Of a stretch of 64,000 nucleotides of DNA, positions 47,968 through 54,786 are shown piece by piece; position 1 is the stretch's first letter, and the number at the start of each line of letters is the position of its first letter. The DNA lies in contig CACAAD010000002.1 of assembly GCA_902530455.1 (NCBI GenBank), positions 1 to 64,000 on the forward strand. Reading direction: 5' to 3'. Below the pieces are notes generated by a model. The model was not told where the DNA came from, did not search any database, and was given only the letters and a program-made list of their open reading frames with translations. The stretch is from an uncultured Pelagibacteraceae bacterium (GTDB lineage: Bacteria; Pseudomonadota; Alphaproteobacteria; Pelagibacterales; Pelagibacteraceae). Both the position numbers and the translations under genes were made by a program.

Positions 47968-48489
47968 TTATTTTTTTACTTGTTTTTCTAAAATTGTTGC
48001 TTCTTTTAAAATAGATGCAATTAGCTCCTCTTGTATTCTTGATTTAAATATTTCTACATTACAAGATTGATTGACAGAACATTTTTTTCTATGAACTGTA
48101 ATTTTGAGACTATTAGATTGAACTACATTCGACATAAATCTAACAGTTATTTTTAAAGCTTGATTTTTATTTGTTTCATCAGTGTACCAATCAGAAATTA
48201 TTATACCACCTGAATAATCCACAGTTGTCAGAGGTAAAAAATCTAATATATCTAACGTTGCTCTCCACATTGGGTTTGAGGTACTAAATTCATAGTTAGT
48301 AGAGTTTCCTCCTTTTCCGATCATTTTTCCAAGTCCAACACCTCTTCCCTCTTTAACATTTTGTTTAGCTCTTTCCGGTCCAGATATTGGAACTTTTCTT
48401 GTATCAACCTTTTTAAAAAAACCTTTCCCGCAAGACACAAGCAAAGAAAAAATTAGAAAATAGACTGTAATTTTGAAAAAATTTCTCAT
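47968..48489 (-). CDS. DUF3576 family lipoprotein
   Basis: A 173-residue envelope protein with a signal peptide and lipobox LLVSC (Cys20). The mature part carries the family segment NPMWRATLDILDFLPLTTVDYSGGIIISDWY (about residues 93-123), then a strand-rich region with paired cysteines (CSVNQSC) and a helical end. Function unknown, but in Alphaproteobacteria it is consistently upstream of leuS-lptE-holA, consistent with a role in outer-membrane assembly. It faces the porin promoter over 203 bp. Confidence 0.9.
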   Translation of the reverse strand: MRNFFKITVYFLIFSLLVSCGKGFFKKVDTRKVPISGPERAKQNVKEGRGVGLGKMIGKGGNSTNYEFSTSNPMWRATLDILDFLPLTTVDYSGGIIISDWYTDETNKNQALKITVRFMSNVVQSNSLKITVHRKKCSVNQSCNVEIFKSRIQEELIASILKEATILEKQVKK

Positions 48490-48567
48490 TATAAGACTTT
48501 AAACTCATTAAATAGCATTGTTTACCTAAAATCCAACAAAAATCAGTAAAAATAGGGCTTTTTAGCA

Positions 48568-48585
48568 TGTTGTAATAATACAACA
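48568..48585. promoter_or_regulatory. Inverted repeat upstream of the porin gene
   Basis: TGTTGTA-ATAA-TACAACA is a perfect 7-bp inverted repeat with a 4-bp centre, about 108 bp before the porin ATG. The size and symmetry suit a dimeric regulator. No regulator can be named. Confidence 0.4.
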
Positions 48586-48655
48586 GTTAATGAAATAATT
48601 GGCTGATTTAATAACTTTAGATACAAAATTATCAATAAAAATAAGATAAAAGACT

Positions 48656-48679
48656 GTTAATTATAATTAACGTTTAAAC
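48656..48679. promoter_or_regulatory. Palindrome pair in the porin leader
   Basis: A 16-bp perfect palindrome GTTAATTATAATTAAC (48656-48671) is followed at once by the 8-bp palindrome GTTTAAAC (48672-48679). A strong AAAGGAG ribosome site begins 2 bp later. They could be operator sites or leader RNA hairpins affecting translation or stability of this probably abundant mRNA. Confidence 0.4.
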
Positions 48680-48692
48680 AAAAGGAGAAACA

Positions 48693-49772
48693 ATGAATAA
48701 ATTAACAAAACTATTGTTCTCAGTTTTTACTTCAGTAGCTATAGCTACATCAGCTTTTGCTGGTGAGTTCACAGTTTCTGGTAGTGCAAAGGCAACTTAC
48801 ACTATTTTGAGTAACACTGGAACAGCAGGTACGCATGCAATTGGTAAAGGAATTGGTATATCAAACGAATTTTCTTTAACAGCTTCAGGCGAACTCGATA
48901 ACGGTATGACATGGTCATATGCGCAAGATATTGATAATGCAACAGTACAAGACGATGCATCAATCACATTAGGTACAGATTATGGTACAATTAAAATTTG
49001 TGTATCTGAGTGTGGATTATCAACAAAATACGCATTCGATAACTCAGCTTACGGAATAGGTTCTGATAACGGTTACGGACACGGTGCAGCTGCAACAACA
49101 ACTATGCAGTACGGAAAAAACATCAGTGGCTACAACAACGTTCAGTACCACTTACCAGCTGACATGTTACCATTCTCAACTACTTTCAAAGTAGGTGTTA
49201 CACCAGGTGGTGCAGGTGGAAGTGCAAACGCTTCATCTCACTCAGTAAATGGTGATGTAACAGGTGAAATGACTCAATACGCTATAACAACACAGCCGAT
49301 TGATGGTTTAACTCTTGCAGCATCTTACTATGACTTCGGTCAAATGGGTAAATCTGACGCTAGACAAAAACAAGAAGGTGGTTCATACTCTGCGAACTAC
49401 TCAATGGGTCAATTCTCAGTAGGTTACGGTGAAACTATATTTGCCCCAGCACAAGCGGCGGGCGTGGGTGCATCTGCAGCAGTTGTAACAGACTACTACG
49501 ATAACTCAGGTTACAGTATTGGTTTTGCGGTTAACGATAATTTGTCAGTATCTTTCACAGAGGAAGAGTCTACGATTAATCGTAAGTCAAAAGCAACAGC
49601 TACTGATGCTATAACTAGAACAGACGTAACAATGGAAATCCAAACGATTGACGTTGCTTACACTGTTGGTGGTGCTACATTCTCAGTATCTACATCAGAA
49701 GGTAAGAATGATACGTACACAACAGGTGATGACACTAACGAGCATATCTTCGCTATGTCATTAGCGTTCTAA
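48693..49772 (+). CDS. Gram-negative porin
   Basis: A 359-residue outer-membrane beta-barrel protein. The signal peptide is residues 1-22 (SAFA cleavage). The mature part is rich in alternating Gly, Ser, Thr, Ala and Tyr, starting GEFTVSGSAKATYTI, and it ends with the terminal strand HIFAMSLAF whose C-terminal Phe is the BAM signal. It is probably a general nutrient porin. A strong AAAGGAG ribosome site, codon use richer in G and C than the neighbours and a good terminator point to high expression. Closest expectation is the abundant porin of Pelagibacter. Confidence 0.92.
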   Translation: MNKLTKLLFSVFTSVAIATSAFAGEFTVSGSAKATYTILSNTGTAGTHAIGKGIGISNEFSLTASGELDNGMTWSYAQDIDNATVQDDASITLGTDYGTIKICVSECGLSTKYAFDNSAYGIGSDNGYGHGAAATTTMQYGKNISGYNNVQYHLPADMLPFSTTFKVGVTPGGAGGSANASSHSVNGDVTGEMTQYAITTQPIDGLTLAASYYDFGQMGKSDARQKQEGGSYSANYSMGQFSVGYGETIFAPAQAAGVGASAAVVTDYYDNSGYSIGFAVNDNLSVSFTEEESTINRKSKATATDAITRTDVTMEIQTIDVAYTVGGATFSVSTSEGKNDTYTTGDDTNEHIFAMSLAF

Positions 49773-49791
49773 TTTAGTTAATTAGAAAATT

Positions 49792-50367
49792 TTAAAAAAG
49801 CCGGTTAATAAATTTAGCCGGCTTTTTTTTTATGGCAGATAAGCATGCAAAAGATTGAGACAAAACACTATTTAATTTAGACAAATTTTCAATGTTTATA
49901 CCGCCTAACGGGATTAGTTCAGTGTTAGATCTAAGGAAAATAAAATTAAACTTTTGAACTCCTAAATACCCATGTTTATATTGGTAATTAGTCTTAAAAA
50001 GTCTGGAAAATATCACTTCCTTGCAACCTTGTTTAATTTTTAGATCTAGTTCTTTTTGATTATGAGCGGCCCCAATGACTTGAAACCCTTTTTTGGAATA
50101 TGTATTTGTACTTAAATCTTTGTTGCTAGCCGATATATACAATCCATCAGCATTAATTTTAGTTAACAGCTTCGTACTATTGGCTACAAAAAAATTTATA
50201 CCCTTTTTCTTACAATTTTTTCTATAAACTTTCAGTTCCTCAATACTTTCTTTAGTTGTTTGATTTCTATAAATAATGTTAAATTTATTCTTAATTTTAA
50301 TTAAATTTAAATTGAATTCCCTAGTATTTTCTATGAATAAGTAGTATTTCTTTTTAAAAATCAACAT
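49792..50367 (-). CDS. ThiE/TenI-like (thiamine phosphate synthase-like) protein
   Basis: A 191-residue TIM-barrel-like protein. INADGLYISASN resembles the G-A-D-G-V-H-L motif, QVIGAAHNQKEL the G-x-S-x-H turn, and EVIFSRLFKTNYQYKHGYLG plus IPLGGI the phosphate-binding end of a TenI/ThiE branch common in Alphaproteobacteria. Several canonical ThiE residues are changed, so activity is uncertain. The ORF track begins 20 codons earlier inside yggS; the ATG at 50367 fits the family N-terminus (KKYYLFIEN). Its start abuts the yggS ATG with zero spacing. Its 3' end contains the terminator. Confidence 0.65.
   Translation of the reverse strand: MLIFKKKYYLFIENTREFNLNLIKIKNKFNIIYRNQTTKESIEELKVYRKNCKKKGINFFVANSTKLLTKINADGLYISASNKDLSTNTYSKKGFQVIGAAHNQKELDLKIKQGCKEVIFSRLFKTNYQYKHGYLGVQKFNFIFLRSNTELIPLGGINIENLSKLNSVLSQSFACLSAIKKKPAKFINRLF
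49794..49830. terminator. Bidirectional terminator between porin and the ThiE-like gene
   Basis: AAAAAAGCCGG pairs with CCGGCTTTTTT (11 bp), giving a hairpin with A and T tracts on both sides so it can act in both directions. It begins 22 bp after the porin stop, but it also covers the last 12 codons of the ThiE-like gene. Confidence 0.9.
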
Positions 50368-51015
50368 ATGAACATAATAACTAATTTTGAGAAAATAAAA
50401 CAAGAAATTAAAAATAATTCGTCTCAAAACGAAATTGAAGTTATCGCAGTAAGTAAAACGTTTTCAATTGACCATATTATGCCATTAATTGAATACGGTC
50501 ATAAACACTTCGGAGAAAATAAAGTCCAAGAAGCTGAAAAAAAATGGAAAGAATTAAAAAAATCCAATATTGATTTGAGACTACATATGATAGGAAGATT
50601 GCAATCAAATAAAGCAAAGAAGGCAGTGGAATTATTTGATTTTATACATTCCTTAGATAGCGAAAAGTTAGCTAATGAACTAAGTAAAAGACAAAAAGAA
50701 AAAGAAAAAAATTTAAGTTATTTTATTCAAATAAATTTAGGTTCTGAAGAACAAAAAGGCGGTGTTGAAATAAGTGAATTAAAAAATTTTAGTGATTATT
50801 GCGTTAACGAACTTAATCTGTCAGTTCTTGGACTAATGGCAATACCACCTAATGATAATAATCCAGATAAATATTTCAAAAGAATATCTGAACTAAATAA
50901 ACAATTTAATTTTCGATATCTTAGTATCGGAATGTCCAATGATTATTTGAAAGCCATAAAATACGGAGCTTCTCATGTTAGAATTGGCAGTGCTATCTTT
51001 GGATCTAGAAATTAG
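50368..51015 (+). CDS. YggS-family pyridoxal phosphate homeostasis protein
   Basis: A 215-residue PLP-binding protein with an alanine-racemase-like barrel. The PLP lysine is Lys30 in VIAVSKTF. HFGENKVQEAEKKW, LHMIGRLQSNKAKKAVELF, and the late LSIGMSNDYLKAIKYGASHVRIGSAIFG complete the signature. The family is involved in vitamin B6 homeostasis and amino acid balance. The start ATG is the right half of CATATG, whose left half is the start of the ThiE-like gene. Its 3' end overlaps the L,D-transpeptidase by 4 bp. Confidence 0.95.
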   Translation: MNIITNFEKIKQEIKNNSSQNEIEVIAVSKTFSIDHIMPLIEYGHKHFGENKVQEAEKKWKELKKSNIDLRLHMIGRLQSNKAKKAVELFDFIHSLDSEKLANELSKRQKEKEKNLSYFIQINLGSEEQKGGVEISELKNFSDYCVNELNLSVLGLMAIPPNDNNPDKYFKRISELNKQFNFRYLSIGMSNDYLKAIKYGASHVRIGSAIFGSRN

Positions 51016-51503
51016 AGAATTTTTAAAAAAGTTTTTTTATTTAAAATTGACAATAAGCATCTAAGGTCTTTTTTTGATAATGCGATACAGCCATTAGTAG
51101 GCTTGTAATTCTTTCTTGCCACGTGCAAAAAAACGGCACTCCCCTTTTTTCTCCTTATAGGATTGAGGTTATAATTAATTACAACAATAATATCGTAAAT
51201 ATTTTCTTTTATATGTAATTTTTCAGCACTGCCTTTAAATGGAAATTTTATAAATTTATTGTAAAATTTCGACTTTGTATCATCACACCAACCATAATTT
51301 TTTTTGATTGGAATTACCTTTAGTTTTGATAGGAGTTTTTTAACTCTCTCTTTTCTGTAAAAAATATATTTAAGCTGAAATCTTCCTCTAGGGGTACAAT
51401 TATCCCCCTCAATTTTTCTGCTTACAATTCCTCTTTTACCGACAGCACATTTTGCTTTATAATCTTTAAAAAGGACAAATTTATTTTTTAATATTACATC
51501 CAT
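51012..51503 (-). CDS. L,D-transpeptidase (YkuD-type) family protein without signal peptide
   Basis: A 163-residue protein with the YkuD catalytic signature near its end: FLHVARKNYKPTNGCIALS holds the His and the nucleophile Cys (N-G-C). GNNCTPRG-like residues (DNCTPRG) and KKNYGWCDD are also typical of this small alphaproteobacterial branch. L,D-transpeptidases cross-link peptidoglycan. From the ATG at 51503 no signal peptide is visible, which is odd for a periplasmic enzyme. The longer track start at 51590 lies inside the opposing gene. Its ATG overlaps the regulator ATG in a CATG. Confidence 0.83.
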   Translation of the reverse strand: MDVILKNKFVLFKDYKAKCAVGKRGIVSRKIEGDNCTPRGRFQLKYIFYRKERVKKLLSKLKVIPIKKNYGWCDDTKSKFYNKFIKFPFKGSAEKLHIKENIYDIIVVINYNLNPIRRKKGSAVFLHVARKNYKPTNGCIALSKKDLRCLLSILNKKTFLKIL

Positions 51504-52128
51504 GATTGATAAAAAAAATACCATTTTAGCATTCGGAAATAAAGAATTTAATAATTCTTTAAATGAAATTAAAGAATTTCTTAGTTTCAATTTAATAATT
51601 TTAGATAATATTAAAGACTATAATTTTTCAGAAAATTATCAGGGAATTATAATCCACGAGGATGCTTTTAAAGATAAAAATTTGAAAGATTTAATCAATA
51701 ATCAAAACGTTAATAAAATTATCTTTTACAATTCAAAAAAAGTTCAAGATTTAAATGCTGAAAAATTAAATTTACCCGCATCTTTTGATCAAATTAATAA
51801 AATTGTAATAAACAATATAGTAAAAAAAAAATTTAAAACAAATTCATCTCTAAAAATAAATAATTACAAGTTAGATAAAAACTTAAGACAATTAATCAAA
51901 GATACTGTCTATTTAGAGTTAACTGAAAAAGAAATAGATCTTATAGAGTTATTAAAAAAAAAATCATTTATAAAAAAAAAGGAAATTCTCTCTACCATTT
52001 GGAAATATTCAGATGATGCAGACACACATACCGTAGAGACACATATTTATAGATTAAGAAAAAAAATTAAAGATATTTTTAATGATGAAAAATTTATTAA
52101 AAGTTCAAAAAAAGGATATACCATTTGA
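51502..52128 (+). CDS. Response-regulator-like protein with degenerate receiver and OmpR-type winged helix
   Basis: A 208-residue protein. The C-terminal third is a winged-helix DNA-binding domain of OmpR type: LTEKEIDLIELLKKKSFIKKKEIL, then the recognition helix in DADTHTVETHIYRLRKKIKDI and a final hairpin with SSKKGYTI. The N-terminal 115 residues have a CheY-like alternation but I see no acidic pair or phosphoacceptor Asp, so phosphorylation is unlikely. No histidine kinase is adjacent. It is divergent from the transpeptidase by minus 2 bp and translationally coupled to the ArfA-like gene (TTGA). Confidence 0.8.
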   Translation: MIDKKNTILAFGNKEFNNSLNEIKEFLSFNLIILDNIKDYNFSENYQGIIIHEDAFKDKNLKDLINNQNVNKIIFYNSKKVQDLNAEKLNLPASFDQINKIVINNIVKKKFKTNSSLKINNYKLDKNLRQLIKDTVYLELTEKEIDLIELLKKKSFIKKKEILSTIWKYSDDADTHTVETHIYRLRKKIKDIFNDEKFIKSSKKGYTI

Positions 52129-52253
52129 AAAAGAGAAATAAGTTTGCCAAAGATTTAATGACCCCAAAATACCGGACAAGAGTCGTAAAACCAAAAAAAG
52201 GTAAAGGTAGTTTTAAGAGAAAAAGAAACAAAAAGTTTTTGGAATTAAATTAA
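52125..52253 (+). CDS. arfA: ArfA-like alternative ribosome-rescue factor (42 residues, absent from the ORF track)
   Basis: A 42-residue basic protein starting on a TTG that overlaps the regulator stop. Its core, DLMTPKYRTRVVKPKKGKGSFKRK, parallels E. coli ArfA ([24 protein letters not shown]): the short helix, the R-x-R-V turn and the K-K-G-K-G-S motif. ArfA enters stalled ribosomes on non-stop mRNA and recruits RF2. E. coli ArfA is longer (72) and its mRNA has an RNase III hairpin; none is evident here. The start could also be a later codon, but coupling favours the TTG. Confidence 0.75.
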   Translation: MKKRNKFAKDLMTPKYRTRVVKPKKGKGSFKRKRNKKFLELN

Positions 52254-52258
52254 AAAAA

Positions 52259-53185
52259 TTATAATCTTGCTCCTATTTGTTGAATTATTTTAGAGGAAAG
52301 TTCAGTTCCTTTTTCTAAACTTTTTTCCAAAGAAAGTTGATTAATATATCCATGTAAAAATCCGGCAGCAAATAAATCACCTGCCCCAGTCAAATCTCTA
52401 ATATTTAAATTTTTTTTTGCATTGCATTTTATTACTTGATCGTTCAGAATTGCTACAGCACCATTCTTACCTCGAGTTACCACCATCAACCTTTTAATCT
52501 CTTTTGCGAAAGTAACTACATCTTGAAAACTTTTTGCGCTTATTAAAGCCATAATTTCTTGTTCATTAGCAAAAGTTATATTTAGTTTATTTTTAACTAG
52601 TTCTAAAAAATAATCTTTATGTCTTTCGACACAAAATAGATCAGAGAGAGACATGGCTGATTGTTTTGAATAACTAATTGCTTTATTAAATGCTTTTTGA
52701 GGATCTCCTTTATCCCATAAATATCCTTCAAGGAAAGTCACTTCACTTTTTTTAATTATTTTTTCATCAATATCATTTTCATTTATCTTTCCTGCAGTTC
52801 CTAAAAAAGTGCACATTGTTCTTTCTGAGTCTGGAGTTATTAAAATCAAACATGTACCTGTCGGTGTTTTTTCAGATTTAATATTGTAATGGAATTGAAC
52901 TTTTTCTTTTTTAAGTCCTTCTGAATATTTTTTACCCAAATCATCATCATTTACTTTTCCGATAAAACCGACTTCATTACCCAGCTGCGAAAGACCAACA
53001 ATTGAGTTAGCTACTGAGCCCCCAGATATTGTCTTTTCAATTTTTAAATTATTAAGAAGTTTTTTAAATTCTTTTTCATCAACTAGTTTCATTGTGCTTT
53101 TAGTAAGTCCATTATTACTCAGGAAACCGTCATTTATTTTACATATAACATCGACAATAGCATTTCCTATACCTAGAATTTTCAT
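52259..53185 (-). CDS. PfkB-family carbohydrate/nucleoside kinase, probable adenosine kinase
   Basis: A 308-residue ribokinase-fold kinase. The opening KILGIGNAIVDVI, the substrate motif GGSVANSIVGLSQLG, and the ATP/anion hole DLTGAGDLFAAGFLHG (Asp base near residue 261) are intact. The residue pattern, with GKVNDDDLGKKY and LSDLFCVERH, fits the bacterial adenosine kinase-like branch, so the substrate is probably adenosine or a related ribonucleoside. The track start lies 7 codons upstream inside nth; I used the ATG 1 bp after the nth stop. It ends the dnaJ-dapB-nth run. Confidence 0.88.
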   Translation of the reverse strand: MKILGIGNAIVDVICKINDGFLSNNGLTKSTMKLVDEKEFKKLLNNLKIEKTISGGSVANSIVGLSQLGNEVGFIGKVNDDDLGKKYSEGLKKEKVQFHYNIKSEKTPTGTCLILITPDSERTMCTFLGTAGKINENDIDEKIIKKSEVTFLEGYLWDKGDPQKAFNKAISYSKQSAMSLSDLFCVERHKDYFLELVKNKLNITFANEQEIMALISAKSFQDVVTFAKEIKRLMVVTRGKNGAVAILNDQVIKCNAKKNLNIRDLTGAGDLFAAGFLHGYINQLSLEKSLEKGTELSSKIIQQIGARL

Positions 53186-53186
53186 G

Positions 53187-53840
53187 TTAAGCTTTCTTTG
53201 CAACAAATTTCTTTTTTCTATTTGGGTAACAGCTTTTACAAATTTTGCAAGTTAAACCAAAGCAATCCCTTGCCTTACAATACTCTCTTCCATACCAGAT
53301 AATTTGAAGATGGAGTTTATTCCAATTTTTCTTTGGGAATATAGATTTTAAATCCTTTTCAGTTCTCACAACACTTTTACCGCTAGTCAATCCCCACCTT
53401 TGAGCTAAACGATGAATATGAGTATCAACAGGAAATGCAGGATAGCCAAAGCCCTGGGACATGACAACACTCGCAGTCTTGTGTCCAACACCAGGAAGTT
53501 GCTCAAGTTCTTCGTAAGTATTTGGTACTTTATTCTTATATTTTTCAACTAAAGTTTTTGAGAGATAATAAATACTTTTAGCTTTAATTCTGTAAATTCC
53601 AATTTTTTTAATTAATCTTTCTATCTTTTTTCTTCCCAATTTTACAAAATGTTTTGGATGATAATATTTGGGATAAATATTTTTGGTTACATTATTAACA
53701 TTTACGTCAGTACATTGCGCTGAAAGCAAAACAGAAACGAGAAGAGTAAAAGTATTTTTATAACTAAGAGGTATTGGTACCTCAGGATAGATTTTATTCA
53801 ATATTTTTTGAATAATCTTAGATTTATTTTTCTTGTTCAC
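53187..53840 (-). CDS. nth: Endonuclease III (DNA glycosylase/AP lyase)
   Basis: A 217-residue base-excision enzyme acting on oxidised pyrimidines. The helix-hairpin-helix LPGVGHKTASVVM contains the catalytic Lys, and the Asp follows in PVDTHIHRLAQRW. The C-terminal iron-sulfur region reads C-x4-C-x4-C-x2-C-x2-C (about residues 185-203), not the usual C-x6-C-x2-C-x5-C. A cluster may still form with an alternative four of the five cysteines. It overlaps dapB by 4 bp upstream. Confidence 0.95.
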   Translation of the reverse strand: MNKKNKSKIIQKILNKIYPEVPIPLSYKNTFTLLVSVLLSAQCTDVNVNNVTKNIYPKYYHPKHFVKLGRKKIERLIKKIGIYRIKAKSIYYLSKTLVEKYKNKVPNTYEELEQLPGVGHKTASVVMSQGFGYPAFPVDTHIHRLAQRWGLTSGKSVVRTEKDLKSIFPKKNWNKLHLQIIWYGREYCKARDCFGLTCKICKSCYPNRKKKFVAKKA

Positions 53841-54613
53841 TTAAAGTTTAACAGATCTCTCATCGAATATAGACCTGGTTTTTTTTTCATCAACCATTTA
53901 GATGCGGATAAAGCGCCTTCAGAATATAAAGCTCTATCAAAAGACTCATGATTTAATGTTACTATTTCTTTTCCACTTGAAAAACTCACTTCATGTTCAC
54001 CAATAACATTACCTTTTCGGATTGAATTAAAATTTATTTTTTCTCCATAAGGAAAAGTTTTTTTATTTAAGTATTTCTTTCCTATTAAATTGTAAAAGTT
54101 TTTATTTTTTCCATCCGCTATTCCCCTTCCTAGCATTAAAGCTGTTCCAGACGGATGATCTTTTTTATACTTGTGATGAACCTCATATACTTTTGTAAGA
54201 AAATTATTACCTAAAGATTTAGAGGTAATCTCTGTTAAATACATTAAAAGGTTTACACCCAAACTCATATTACCAGCCTTAAGAATTGGTATTTTTTTTG
54301 AAAATTTTTTTATTAAACTCTCTTCTCTATTAGAAAAGCCGGTAGTTCCGATTACTACTCTTTTTCCAAGTTTTGAAGCAATTTTTAAAACCTGCAAAGT
54401 ACATTTCGGTATTGTGAAGTCAACAATCACACTTGCTTTCTTAAAAGCTTCAATAGTATTAAGTTCGAGATTAATACCAGAAATTTTTTTTGAAATAATC
54501 TTGTTCTCTGTTAAAGCAACTATTTTAAAATCTTTGTCATTTTTAGAGGATTTAATGAGCTGTTGCCCCATTCTTCCTAGACAACCAGTTATAGCTAAAT
54601 TGATTTTTTTCAT
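53837..54613 (-). CDS. dapB: 4-hydroxy-tetrahydrodipicolinate reductase
   Basis: A 258-residue cytosolic enzyme of the lysine/diaminopimelate pathway. The nucleotide fold GCLGRMGQQLI (residues 9-19), the VVIGTTGF turn, the catalytic HHKYKKDHPSGTA region and the late IGEHEVSF motif are conserved. Length is close to the E. coli enzyme. Its ATG overlaps the stop of the upstream 55-residue gene by one base. DapB downstream of dnaJ recurs in SAR11 and Rickettsiales, which suggests a co-transcribed heat-shock and cell-wall operon. Confidence 0.96.
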   Translation of the reverse strand: MKKINLAITGCLGRMGQQLIKSSKNDKDFKIVALTENKIISKKISGINLELNTIEAFKKASVIVDFTIPKCTLQVLKIASKLGKRVVIGTTGFSNREESLIKKFSKKIPILKAGNMSLGVNLLMYLTEITSKSLGNNFLTKVYEVHHKYKKDHPSGTALMLGRGIADGKNKNFYNLIGKKYLNKKTFPYGEKINFNSIRKGNVIGEHEVSFSSGKEIVTLNHESFDRALYSEGALSASKWLMKKKPGLYSMRDLLNFK

Positions 54614-54780
54614 TATAAAAATAGATTAATAATTACAACAATAATCAACACAATTATAGTCCAAATAAAAAGATTTTGAATTAATTGTTTCCGTTTTCTG
54701 TTGGTATTTAAAAATGAGGGAAGAACTAAAAATAACACTGCTATCAGAAAGATAGCAGACACAATTTCTTGCATAGCCAT
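54613..54780 (-). CDS. Short membrane protein between dnaJ and dapB (55 residues, absent from the ORF track)
   Basis: A 55-residue protein with two hydrophobic stretches (about residues 6-23 and 38-54) split by the basic turn LNTNRKRKQ. It starts on ATG 6 bp after the dnaJ stop and ends in a TAATG overlap with dapB. That fit between two same-strand genes with a coupled stop/start argues for a real gene. Two membrane helices suggest a small inner-membrane protein. I do not recognise a named family. A second Met at codon 3 could be the true start. Confidence 0.75.
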   Translation of the reverse strand: MAMQEIVSAIFLIAVLFLVLPSFLNTNRKRKQLIQNLFIWTIIVLIIVVIINLFL

Positions 54781-54786
54781 AAATAA

